Below, one piece after another: positions 56,526 to 64,000 of a DNA stretch of 64,000 nt. This stretch comes from Klebsiella oxytoca NBRC 105695 (GTDB lineage Bacteria > Pseudomonadota > Gammaproteobacteria > Enterobacterales > Enterobacteriaceae), in contig NZ_BCZK01000009.1 of NCBI RefSeq assembly GCF_001598695.1, positions 124,001-188,000 of the forward strand. The letters are read 5' to 3'. Position 1 is the stretch's first letter. Every line of letters begins with the position of its first letter. The position numbers were made by a program, and so were the translations under genes. The notes beneath the pieces are model-generated. The model was not told the DNA's origin and ran no database searches. It saw nothing but the letters and a program-made list of their open reading frames with translations.

Positions 56526-57065
56526 ATGAAAATCAACGTAGTAGGGACCAGCGGCGTCGGCAAATCTACCCTCGCGCGTCGGCTGGCTCAGGAACTGTCT
56601 CTGCCTTATATCGAAATGGATGCGCTCTACTGGCTGCCCGAGTGGCAAGGGACGCCGGACGATGAGTTCTACGCTAAGCTCGCCGCCGCGCTCGCCGCGC
56701 CAGGCTGGGTGCTTGACGGCAACTATAACCGCAGTCGTCCGGTAAAATGGCGCGACGTGGATCTGGTGGTGTGGGTGGATTACAGCTTCTGGCGCACGAT
56801 GCGCCAGGCTATCTGGCGCGCGGCATCGCGTGCCAGCCGACGCCAGGAACTGTGGCCTGGCACCGGTAACTGTGAAACCTTCCGCCGCTCCTTCTTTAGC
56901 CGGGACTCCATTATTCTCTGGACGCTAAAAACCTGGCGCAATAATCGCCGCCGCTATCTGGCGGATATGCAGGATCCGCAGTATCGACATATTCGCTTTG
57001 TGCGCTTACGCAACCAGCAGCAGACCGAGGCGCTGGTGCGCGAGCTTCGGCAGAATAGCCGATAA
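56526..57065 (+). CDS. P-loop adenylate-kinase-like protein (FlaR/topology-modulation type)
   Basis: A 179-residue cytosolic protein with a Walker A motif GTSGVGKST at residues 7-15 and an overall adenylate-kinase-like plan (LAQELSLPYIEMDALYWLPEW, then a W-VLDGNYNRSR block and a basic lid-like segment). Relatives are annotated as FlaR or DNA topology modulation protein and as AAA family ATPase; no function is proven. GAGAGG precedes the ATG at 56526. It is followed by a REP array. Confidence 0.83.
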   Translation: MKINVVGTSGVGKSTLARRLAQELSLPYIEMDALYWLPEWQGTPDDEFYAKLAAALAAPGWVLDGNYNRSRPVKWRDVDLVVWVDYSFWRTMRQAIWRAASRASRRQELWPGTGNCETFRRSFFSRDSIILWTLKTWRNNRRRYLADMQDPQYRHIRFVRLRNQQQTEALVRELRQNSR

Positions 57066-57066
57066 T

Positions 57067-57430
57067 CCCCCGGCTCGCGCTGCGCTTAGCCGGGCTACAG
57101 GCCCGCAGATTGCTCAGGACGCGTAGCCCGGACAGATGCGCAGCATCGCCTCCGGGAAATTCTGCCACTCTGCGCTCTTTTTCCGGGGGGCGGCGCAAAG
57201 CCCTTGCCCGGGCTACCGGGCCGCAGACTGCTGAGGACGCGTAGCCCGAACAGATGCGCAGCATCGCCTCCGGGAAATCCTGTCACTCTGCGCTCTTTTT
57301 CCGGGGGCGGCGCAAAGCCCCTGTCCGGGCTACCGGGCCGCAGATTGCCGGGAACTCGTAGCCCGGATAAGGCGTTTGCGCCGCAACCCGGGGAATGCGT
57401 CGTGACGTGGCATCGCCTCCGGGGACATTT
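57067..57430. repeat. Tandem REP/BIME array with about 118-bp units
   Basis: A Y-type REP arm (CCCCGGCTCGCGCTGCGC then TTAGCCGGGCTAC) opens the array. A unit starting CCGCAGA-TGCT-AGGACGCGTAGCCCG is present at 57103-57220 (118 bases) and 57221-57337 (117 bases), about 92% identical by eye, with a third, diverged partial copy from 57338 to about 57422. Each unit contains inverted REP arms. There is no gene in the array; the open frames in it are artefacts. Confidence 0.9.
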
Positions 57431-57539
57431 ACCTCACCGCATATCTAATTTTCGGCAGAGCACATGTAAATAAATTGTTTCTCTCCAGCCGCGGGCGCTT
57501 CTAATAATGCAGACATGTTAATTCACATGAGCCTGCGAA

Positions 57540-58541
57540 ATGTCCTATCGAATCAGTATCCTGGATAAAAGCCCGCTGGCAGCCGGAGAAACGGCCGCCC
57601 AGGCGCTGGCGCGCACATTAACGCTCGCGCAACAGGCGGAAGCCTGGGGATATCACCGTTTCTGGATCGCCGAACACCACAACACCGACCAGCTCGCCAG
57701 CCCGTCGCCGGAACTGGCGATTGCCTGGATCCTCGGCCAGACCCGCAGCATTCGCGTTGGCTCCGGCGGCGTTATGCTGCAGCACTACAGCCCATATAAG
57801 GTGGCGGAGAACTTCAATATGCTGGCTTCTCTTGCCCCGGGCCGCGTGGATCTGGGCGTGGGCAAAGCCCCCGGCGGACTGCCGCTCTCCACTCGCGCGT
57901 TGCAGCAGGGACTTAATCTCCAGCAAAAGGGGAGTTTTGCCGACCAGCTGGCGCAGCTCGACAACTGGCTGTCGCTGACCGAAACCGATGGTGAAGAGAG
58001 CGTCCGCGCAACCCCAATCCCGCCGCGTCGCGCCGACGGTTTTCTGCTCGGCGCCAGCCTGGAGAGCGCGCAGCTGGCGGCGCAGCTGGACTGGAACTTC
58101 GTCTTCGCCGCCCATCTCAACGGCGATAAGCAACTGCTGCGGGAGGTGTTAACCCGCTGGCGCGAACTGAGCCGTCGCGACGCCATTATCGCCGTTCAGG
58201 TTATTGTGGCCGAAGAGGCCGCAGCGGCCGCGGCGCTGGCAAAATCCGTCGAAGCATGGGGCGTTGAGCTGGAAAACGGTCAGCGGGTGACCGTCGGCAG
58301 CGAAGCGCAGGCGGCCGCCTTTGCCCGTCAGGCGGGCAGCAGGCCGACGCGTATCGCCCGGCGGGAATCGGCCGTGCTGTTCGGCACCCCCGAGCAGGTG
58401 AAAGCGCAGCTGGATGCCTTGCAGTCGGCGTGGAACATCGACGAATTTATTATCGACACGCCCATTAGCGACGGCGCGGCGCGCCTTAACTCCCTGCGTC
58501 TGTTGGCCCGGGCGCATCTGAGCGCGGAGGTCCAGCCATGA
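57540..58541 (+). CDS. Luciferase-like (LLM class) flavin-dependent monooxygenase, MsnO8/YtmO type
   Basis: A 333-residue TIM-barrel monooxygenase. It has the bacterial luciferase-like opening (YRISILDKSPLAAGETAAQALARTLTLAQQAEAWGYHRFWIAEHHN) and GGVMLQHYSPYKVAENFNMLASLAPGRVDLGVGKAPG, typical of the MsnO8 branch that includes B. subtilis YtmO (CmoO). Such enzymes use reduced FMN supplied by a reductase. First gene of a seven-gene run; its stop overlaps the next start. The ribosome site is weak. I infer oxidation of an S-substituted cysteine derivative from the operon, not from the enzyme alone. Confidence 0.88.
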   Translation: MSYRISILDKSPLAAGETAAQALARTLTLAQQAEAWGYHRFWIAEHHNTDQLASPSPELAIAWILGQTRSIRVGSGGVMLQHYSPYKVAENFNMLASLAPGRVDLGVGKAPGGLPLSTRALQQGLNLQQKGSFADQLAQLDNWLSLTETDGEESVRATPIPPRRADGFLLGASLESAQLAAQLDWNFVFAAHLNGDKQLLREVLTRWRELSRRDAIIAVQVIVAEEAAAAAALAKSVEAWGVELENGQRVTVGSEAQAAAFARQAGSRPTRIARRESAVLFGTPEQVKAQLDALQSAWNIDEFIIDTPISDGAARLNSLRLLARAHLSAEVQP

Positions 58542-59659
58542 GCCTTGCTGAACAGTTAATTCGCTGGCGGCGCGAGCTGCATCAGTATCCGGAACTTTCG
58601 CTGCAGGAGGTCGACACCACCGCGCGTATTCGCGACTGGCTACAAAGCGGCGGCATCAGCCTGTTGCCATATGATCTGAAAACCGGCGCGGTTGCCGAGG
58701 TTGGGAGCGGCAATAAGGTGATTGCCCTGCGTGCCGATATTGATGCGCTGCCGATCGAAGAGGCGGCCAGCGTGCCGTTTCGCTCGCTGAATGCCGGCGT
58801 GATGCACGCCTGCGGGCATGATATTCATACCAGCGTGATCCTTGGCGCGGCCTTACTACTGAAACAACGCGAAGCGCAGCTGGCGGGACGCGTCCGCATT
58901 CTGTTCCAGCCGGCGGAGGAGAGCTTCGGCGGCGCGAAAACCCTGATTCGCGCCGGCGTGCTGGAGGGCGTTTCCGCCATTTTCGGTATGCATAATGAAC
59001 CGGGGCTGCCGGTGGGGGAATTCGCCACCCGAGGCGGCGCGTTTTATGCCAACGTCGATCGCTTTGTGTTTAAGGTGACCGGCAAAGGCGCTCACGCCGC
59101 CCGGCCTCATGAAGGGAAGGACGCCATTCTGCTGGCCAGCCAGCTGGTGACCCTGCTGCAAAGCGTCGCCAGCCGCGAAGTGAACACCCTCGATTCCGTG
59201 GTGCTGAGCGTCACGCGGATTCAGGGCGGCAATACGTGGAATGTCCTGCCGGAAAGCGTCGAGCTGGAAGGAACGCTGCGCACCCACAGCAGCGAAGTCC
59301 AGCAGCGGGTGAAGGCGCGGGTGAGCGAGATTGCCGCCGGCTTCGCCAGCGCCTTCGGCGCGCAGATCGATGTCTTCTGGTACGCCGGGCCGACCGCGCT
59401 GGTCAATGATGAGCGCTGGGCGGCTTTCGCCAGCCACGTGGCCGATCGATCCGGCTACCGCACGCACCATGCGGATCTCCATCTCGGCGGAGAGGATTTC
59501 GCCGTTTATCTTCAGCATATTCCCGGCGCGTTCGTCAGCATCGGCAGCGCCAGCGAGTTTGGTCTTCACCATCCGGCGTTTAACCCGGATGAGCGCTTAA
59601 TCGCGCCGGCGGCGCACTACTTTGCCGATCTGGCAGAGCAGGCGTTGAAAGAACTTTAA
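58538..59659 (+). CDS. M20-family amidohydrolase, probable N-acetyl-(S-substituted) cysteine deacetylase
   Basis: A 373-residue M20D hydrolase (IAA-amino acid hydrolase/hippuricase type). Metal ligands: the Cys-His pair in MHACGHDIHTS (about 88-94), Glu-Glu in FQPAEES, His in GMHNEPG, and the late HHPAFNPDE histidine. The best functional comparison is the deacetylase SndB/YtnL of the B. subtilis ytm operon, which removes the acetyl group after C-S cleavage. Its start overlaps the previous stop by four bases (ATGA). A general N-acyl-amino-acid hydrolase is the alternative. Confidence 0.88.
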   Translation: MSLAEQLIRWRRELHQYPELSLQEVDTTARIRDWLQSGGISLLPYDLKTGAVAEVGSGNKVIALRADIDALPIEEAASVPFRSLNAGVMHACGHDIHTSVILGAALLLKQREAQLAGRVRILFQPAEESFGGAKTLIRAGVLEGVSAIFGMHNEPGLPVGEFATRGGAFYANVDRFVFKVTGKGAHAARPHEGKDAILLASQLVTLLQSVASREVNTLDSVVLSVTRIQGGNTWNVLPESVELEGTLRTHSSEVQQRVKARVSEIAAGFASAFGAQIDVFWYAGPTALVNDERWAAFASHVADRSGYRTHHADLHLGGEDFAVYLQHIPGAFVSIGSASEFGLHHPAFNPDERLIAPAAHYFADLAEQALKEL

Positions 59660-59689
59660 TTATTCAGGGTCATAGACTAAGGATTAACG

Positions 59690-61006
59690 ATGTCTGAACA
59701 ACGACAGCTGCGCATTGGCACTATCTTACATGGCGCATCGGGAAATATGTCGGCCTGGCGCCATCCGGCCGCGCTGGCCGACGCCAGTATTAACTTTGAG
59801 TTCGTGAAGCAGACGGCGTTAAAAGCGGAAGAGGGCAAGCTCGATTTTATTTTTGTTGCCGATGGCTTATATATTAATGAAAAATCGATCCCGCATTTTT
59901 TAAACCGTTTTGAACCACTCACCGTATTATCCACCCTTGCAGCGGTAACCTCGCGTTTAGGCCTCGTCGGCACCTTGTCGACCTCCTACAGCGAGCCCTT
60001 TACCACCGCTCGCCAGTTCGCCAGCCTCGATCATCTGAGCGGAGGACGCGCTGGCTGGAACGTGGTGACATCGCCGCTCGAAGGCTCAGCGAAAAACTTC
60101 TCCCGGGCGCAGCATCCCGATCATGCGCTGCGCTACCGCATCGCCGATGAATATCTTCAGGTCGTTAAAGGCCTGTGGGATTCATGGGAACAGGACGCGT
60201 TTATTCGTAATAAAGAGAGCGGCCAGTTCTTTGATAAAAATAAGCTGCATACGCTTAATCATCACGGTGATTTCTTCAAAGTGGCCGGCCCGCTAAATAT
60301 TGCCCGCACGCCGCAGGGCCGACCCATTATCTTTCAGGCGGGCGCTTCCGAAGACGGTAAAAAATTAGCCGCCAGCCATGCCGACGCTATTTTTACCCAT
60401 CAGGACTCGCTGGCGGAAGCGCAGGCCTTTTATCGCGACGTCAAAAGCCAGCTCGACGCGTACGGCCGCCGGGAGAGTGAACTACACATATTCCAGGGCG
60501 TCAGCGTGATCGTTGGCGATAGCGCCGACGATGTGGAACAGCAATACCAGACCACCGCCGCGCTGGTATCGATTGAGGACGCGCTGAATTATCTTGGCCG
60601 CTATTTTGAGCATCACGATTTCGCCCAATATCCGTTGGATGAGGCGTTCCCGGATATCGGCGACCTCGGGCAGAACAGCTTTCGCAGCACCACCGATGAG
60701 ATTAAACGCAACGCCCGCGAACGCGGCCTGACCCTGCGCCAGGTCGCGCTGGAGGCAGCCAGCCCGCGACCGCGTTTTGCCGGAACCGCCGCAGAGGTGG
60801 CAGATGGGCTACAGCAGTGGTTTGAACAGCGCGCGGCGGACGGTTTTATTATCCAGGGCGGTACGCCGGATACCTTCCCGCGTTTTGTGGACCAGGTGGT
60901 ACCGATCCTGCAGCAGCGTGGATTATTCCGTGAAGAATATCCCGGCACCACGCTGCGCGAAAGTTTAGGGCTGGCAGAGCCCGTCAATCAATTCCAAAAA
61001 CAATAA
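59690..61006 (+). CDS. NtaA/SnaA/DszA-family flavin-dependent monooxygenase (YtnJ/CmoJ type)
   Basis: A 438-residue member of the second LLM branch, which contains nitrilotriacetate, pristinamycin and dibenzothiophene-sulfone monooxygenases and B. subtilis YtnJ (CmoJ), a C-S cleaving enzyme. Signatures: [92 protein letters not shown], and [29 protein letters not shown]. It needs FMNH2 and O2. An AAGGAT ribosome site precedes the ATG. No flavin reductase gene is visible before the window ends. Confidence 0.92.
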   Translation: MSEQRQLRIGTILHGASGNMSAWRHPAALADASINFEFVKQTALKAEEGKLDFIFVADGLYINEKSIPHFLNRFEPLTVLSTLAAVTSRLGLVGTLSTSYSEPFTTARQFASLDHLSGGRAGWNVVTSPLEGSAKNFSRAQHPDHALRYRIADEYLQVVKGLWDSWEQDAFIRNKESGQFFDKNKLHTLNHHGDFFKVAGPLNIARTPQGRPIIFQAGASEDGKKLAASHADAIFTHQDSLAEAQAFYRDVKSQLDAYGRRESELHIFQGVSVIVGDSADDVEQQYQTTAALVSIEDALNYLGRYFEHHDFAQYPLDEAFPDIGDLGQNSFRSTTDEIKRNARERGLTLRQVALEAASPRPRFAGTAAEVADGLQQWFEQRAADGFIIQGGTPDTFPRFVDQVVPILQQRGLFREEYPGTTLRESLGLAEPVNQFQKQ

Positions 61007-61021
61007 TAGAGAACACCCGCT

Positions 61022-61963
61022 ATGCAGAAAACGCAGAAAAAATCGCTATTACTGGCGCTGGCGCTGGCCGTGAGCGCGTCATCCTGGGCGCAGAACGTCA
61101 CGATCAACGGCACCGGCGTGAGCCTCGAAGCTAACAAAACGCCGATTCACACGGCAAAAAACCCTCAGGCTATCGCCCAACTGCCGAAAGGTCTCCACCT
61201 GGCGGTGCCGGGTAAGCTGACCGTCGCGGTCGCCGCGCTGAATTCGCCGCCGCTGACCGTGTTTTCTGATGATAACAAAACCCTGCTCGGCAGCGAGGTG
61301 GATATCGCCCGCCTGGTGGCCGACAGCCTCGGGCTGGAGCTAAACGTGGTGCCCACCTCGTGGGAAGACTGGCCGCTCGGCGTCGCCTCCGGCAAATATG
61401 ATGCGGCGGTCAGCAATATCACCGTGACCAAAGAGCGCAAAGAGAAGTTTGATTTCGCCACCTACCGCAAAGATTCGCTGGGTTTTTACGTCAAGAGCAC
61501 CAGTCCGCTGAGCAAAATTGAAAAAGCCGAAGATATTGCCGGGCTGCGGATTATCGTCGGCTCCGGCACCAACCAGGAAGCGATTTTGTTGGCGTGGAAC
61601 GCCGAGAATCTCAAGAAGGGGCTGAAGCCGTTTACGCCGGTCTACACCAAAGACGACGCCGCTCAGACCCTGGCGCTGCAGTCCGGGCGCGCCGATGCCT
61701 TCTTCGGCCCGAACGTAATCGGCGCGTGGAAAGCGGCGCTGACCGGCAAAACCAGGCTGGTGGGCAGCGTTGACGGCGGCTGGCCGAAGGCGGCGCATAT
61801 CGCCGTGACGGTGAAAAAAGGCAGCGGTCTGGTTGAACCGGTACAGACGGCGCTGAACGGCGCTATCCGCAGCGGCGATTACGCGAAGGTGCTGAGTCGC
61901 TGGGGCGAAGGCGTGGAGAGCATCCCGCAATCGGAAATTAACCCGGCCGGACTCGGCGACTAA
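61022..61963 (+). CDS. Periplasmic amino-acid-binding protein (cystine/S-cysteine type, SBP family 3)
   Basis: A 313-residue binding protein with a Sec signal peptide (to about S-W-A, 22), an unusual extra lead of about 45 residues, and then the family 3 domain: KLTVAVAALNSPPLTVFSDDNKTLLGSEVDIARLVADSLGLELNVVPTSWEDWPLGVASGKYDAAVSNITVTKERKEKFDFATYR. It supplies the permease and ATPase encoded downstream. By operon comparison it corresponds to TcyJ/TcyK of B. subtilis; the ligand is thus probably a cystine-like or S-substituted cysteine compound (inference). Confidence 0.9.
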   Translation: MQKTQKKSLLLALALAVSASSWAQNVTINGTGVSLEANKTPIHTAKNPQAIAQLPKGLHLAVPGKLTVAVAALNSPPLTVFSDDNKTLLGSEVDIARLVADSLGLELNVVPTSWEDWPLGVASGKYDAAVSNITVTKERKEKFDFATYRKDSLGFYVKSTSPLSKIEKAEDIAGLRIIVGSGTNQEAILLAWNAENLKKGLKPFTPVYTKDDAAQTLALQSGRADAFFGPNVIGAWKAALTGKTRLVGSVDGGWPKAAHIAVTVKKGSGLVEPVQTALNGAIRSGDYAKVLSRWGEGVESIPQSEINPAGLGD

Positions 61964-61974
61964 CAGGAGGCATG

Positions 61975-62484
61975 ATGAGCGATCTATTCCGCGATGTCTC
62001 TCCGGAAGCGCCGGAGCTGCAGCCGATTATTGAGGGCCTGTTCGGCGAGTACGCCGCGCGCTACGGCGACTACTTTTCCCGCGATGCCGAAGTCGAGCTG
62101 ACTGAATGGTATCTGGCGCCGCAGGGGCTATTTATCGTGCTGGAGCGGGAGGGGGAAATTATCGCTACCGGCGCGTATAAACCGAAAGATGCCCATACGG
62201 CAGAAATCAAACGGATCTGGACCCATCGTCGTCTGCGCCAGCAGGGGCTGGCGGCGAAAGTGGTGCAGGAGCTGGAACGTCGGGCGCTGCTGGCGGGCTA
62301 CAGCCATATCTTTTTGACGACCGGTTTTCGTCAGCCGGAAGCGGTGCGGCTCTATCTGAGCCAGGGCTACGAGGCGCAGTTTGACCTCAACCGCGATCCG
62401 GAAGAGTACAGTTTGCCGCCGTTCGATGGTCGGCTGCGCTTTACGAAAGCGCTGGCGGTCAGCGCGCTGAGCCAGAGCGCTTAA
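61975..62484 (+). CDS. GNAT N-acetyltransferase, probable S-modified-cysteine acetyltransferase
   Basis: A 169-residue GNAT enzyme (acetyl-CoA loop THRRLRQQGLAAKVVQELE, then FLTTGFRQPEAVRLYLSQGYE). It lies inside a transport and monooxygenase operon, like YtmI in B. subtilis, where N-acetylation prepares S-(2-succino)cysteine or S-alkylcysteine for cleavage. Of two adjacent ATGs (61972 and 61975) the second is better spaced from a very strong AGGAGG. It is 11 bases after the binding protein. Specificity is inferred only from the neighbours. Confidence 0.85.
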   Translation: MSDLFRDVSPEAPELQPIIEGLFGEYAARYGDYFSRDAEVELTEWYLAPQGLFIVLEREGEIIATGAYKPKDAHTAEIKRIWTHRRLRQQGLAAKVVQELERRALLAGYSHIFLTTGFRQPEAVRLYLSQGYEAQFDLNRDPEEYSLPPFDGRLRFTKALAVSALSQSA

Positions 62485-62493
62485 GGAGCCAAT

Positions 62494-63423
62494 ATGCATA
62501 CCCAGGAAACGATTAAGGTTGTCCCCGCGCGCTATCCGCTGCGGGCAGTGGGCGCGGTGCTGGCGCTGCTGGTGCTGGCGGTGGTGATTCAATCAGTTGC
62601 CTTTAACCCGCGCTGGGAGTGGGGCGTCTTTGCCCGCTGGTTCTTTGACCCGGTGATCCTCGAAGGCCTCGGGCAGACGCTGCTGTTGACCCTGCTGGCG
62701 ACGGCGCTCAGCGTTATCTTCGGCGGACTGCTGGCGCTGGCGCGACTCTCCAGTTCATGGCTGCTGAGCAGCCTTGCCTGGGGCTATATCTGGTTGTTTC
62801 GCTCGCTGCCGCTGATCGTGGTGCTGATTATTCTCTACAACTTCTCTTATCTCTACGACACCCTGTCGATCGGCATTCCGTTCACCGCTATTCGCTGGGC
62901 CAGTTTTGAGACCATTAGCGTGCTGGGGCAGTTTTCTACCGCCGTTGTCGGGCTGACCCTGGTACAAAGCGCCTACACCGCCGAAATTATTCGCGGCGGT
63001 TTCCTCGGGGTTGATCACGGGCAGTATGAAGCGGCGGCGGCGCTGGGGCTTCCGGCCAGCCGCCGCACGCTGCGCATTATCCTGCCGCAGGCGCTGCGCA
63101 CCATTTTACCGGCGGGTTTTAACGAAATTATCAGCCTCGCCAAGGGGACAGCGATGGTTTACGTGCTGGCGATGCCGGAGCTGTTTTACACCATCCAGAT
63201 GATCTATAACCGCACCCAGGAAGTGATCCCCCTGCTGATGGTCGGCGCCGCCTGGTACCTGGCGATCACCAGCGTGCTGTCGCTGATTCAGTATCTGGTC
63301 GAGCGCGGCCTGGCCCGCAGCGAGCGCCGCTCGGCGGTTAATAGCGCCCGCAGCAGCCGTCGCGTTGTTGAAACCGTTCATCGTCCCCAACCGCAGGAGT
63401 CCGCCCATGCTCAACTCTCGTAA
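62494..63423 (+). CDS. Polar-amino-acid ABC transporter permease
   Basis: A 309-residue inner-membrane permease of the HisMQ/TcyLM type: helices from residue 18 on, the first TM-dom motif [31 protein letters not shown], and the ATPase-contacting loop [36 protein letters not shown] hydrophilic, arginine- and serine-rich tail of about 35 residues is present. AAGGAG precedes the ATG. Only one permease gene is seen, so it would form a homodimer unless another follows past the edge. Confidence 0.92.
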   Translation: MHTQETIKVVPARYPLRAVGAVLALLVLAVVIQSVAFNPRWEWGVFARWFFDPVILEGLGQTLLLTLLATALSVIFGGLLALARLSSSWLLSSLAWGYIWLFRSLPLIVVLIILYNFSYLYDTLSIGIPFTAIRWASFETISVLGQFSTAVVGLTLVQSAYTAEIIRGGFLGVDHGQYEAAAALGLPASRRTLRIILPQALRTILPAGFNEIISLAKGTAMVYVLAMPELFYTIQMIYNRTQEVIPLLMVGAAWYLAITSVLSLIQYLVERGLARSERRSAVNSARSSRRVVETVHRPQPQESAHAQLS

Positions 63424-64000
63424 CGGTCATATCTCCATTACCGACGTCAGCAAATACTTTGGCCGCCATAAAGCGCTGGACGATGTATCGCTGGAAATAG
63501 CACCCGGTACGGTGACGGTGATCCTCGGGCCGTCCGGTTCGGGAAAATCGACGCTGCTGCGGGCGATCAATCATCTGGAGCGCGTTGATGAAGGCTTTAT
63601 TCAGATCGATGGCGACTATATCGGTTATCGCCGTAAAGGCGACAAGCTCTACGAACTGAAAGAGAAGGAGATCCTTCGCCAGCGGATCAACGTTGGCTAC
63701 GTGTTTCAGAACTTCAACCTGTTCCCGCACCTGACGGTGCTGGAAAACCTGATTGAAGCCCCCATCGCCCATAAACAGGCGACCCGTAAGGAGGCTATCG
63801 CGCGGGCGTACGAACTGCTGGACGTAGTTGGACTACGCAATAAAGCCGACGCCTGGTCGCGGCACCTGTCCGGCGGTCAGCAGCAGCGCATCGCCATTGC
63901 CCGGGCGCTGGCGCTTAACCCGCGAGTGATGCTGTTTGATGAACCCACCTCCGCGCTTGACCCGGAGCTGGTGGGGGAAGTGCTGGATGTGATTAAAAAG
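63407..64000 (+). CDS. Polar-amino-acid ABC transporter ATPase, 5' part (runs off the window)
   Basis: 198 codons are present, with no stop before the edge. Walker [10 protein letters not shown] is at residues 41-49, Q-loop [22 protein letters not shown], signature [16 protein letters not shown], Walker [23 protein letters not shown]. This is the GlnQ/HisP/TcyN class. The ATG lies inside the end of the permease gene (17-base overlap). The family's usual length is about 245-255 residues, so about 50 residues are missing. Confidence 0.93.
   Translation, partial: MLNSRNGHISITDVSKYFGRHKALDDVSLEIAPGTVTVILGPSGSGKSTLLRAINHLERVDEGFIQIDGDYIGYRRKGDKLYELKEKEILRQRINVGYVFQNFNLFPHLTVLENLIEAPIAHKQATRKEAIARAYELLDVVGLRNKADAWSRHLSGGQQQRIAIARALALNPRVMLFDEPTSALDPELVGEVLDVIKK

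Noticed and set aside
57095-57473. Several frames in the REP array
   Set aside because: Repetitive translations of palindromic REP DNA, not genes.

Overview
The window reads as chromosomal DNA of an enterobacterium close to Klebsiella/Raoultella. Most genes are recognisable relatives of E. coli K-12 genes, and from 7.8 kb to 56 kb they follow the E. coli ydcJ-to-ansP order as I remember it. That backbone is interrupted by blocks that I do not expect in E. coli: protocatechuate dioxygenase, a pectinesterase cluster, cyanide-insensitive-type bd oxidase genes and orphan DppA-like proteins. I saw no rRNA, tRNA, CRISPR, insertion sequence or prophage.

Layout. 0-2.1 kb: a GNAT tail and the formaldehyde-responsive frmR-frmA pair, with no frmB behind it. 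2.2-7.5 kb: an aromatic-acid block on the minus strand: pcaH-pcaG, pcaQ and a membrane PQQ dehydrogenase of the glucose/quinate/shikimate family. 7.7-24.5 kb: ydcJ (hglS), a carboxylesterase, ycaC, opgD, rimL, ydcK, tehAB, a PepT paralogue divergent from an orphan DppA-like protein, an AraC/EamA pair, ydcO and sutR. 24.7-37 kb: rlhA, yncJ, a cioA-cioB-DUF2474 oxidase operon, ydcR and the ydcSTUV-patD operon for polyamine-type substrates. 37-38.9 kb: an AT-rich stretch with four very small proteins (an unannotated-looking 40-aa membrane protein, a small exported protein, YncL and the toxin-like OrtT). 38.9-44.4 kb: an alpha/beta hydrolase, a pectinesterase lipoprotein, an aromatic-type aldehyde dehydrogenase and a second orphan DppA. 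44.4-56.3 kb: ydcY, ydcZ-mnaT, a divergent porin, an XRE-cupin regulator, curA, rihA, a YiiS-like protein, pqqU (yncD), yncE and ansP. 56.5-57.5 kb: a P-loop kinase-like gene and a tandem REP/BIME array.

57.5-64 kb (running off the right edge): one tightly packed operon with two flavin-dependent monooxygenases of different families, an M20 deacylase, a GNAT acetyltransferase and a polar-amino-acid ABC transporter. The combination matches the logic of the Bacillus subtilis ytmI/ytn (Cmo/Snd/Tcy) sulfur-salvage operon: import of an S-modified cysteine, N-acetylation, oxidative C-S cleavage and deacetylation to cysteine. This is the most notable system in the window.

Regulation visible in the sequence: a C-rich FrmR operator; a probable PcaQ site; a 20-bp palindrome before ydcO; a Fur-like box between pqqU and yncE; and an 18-of-21-base match between the promoter of the XRE-cupin gene at 47.5 kb and the promoter of mnaT-ydcZ at 45.6 kb, which suggests a small regulon. 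All assignments come from reading the sequence and from remembered family members; no database search was run.
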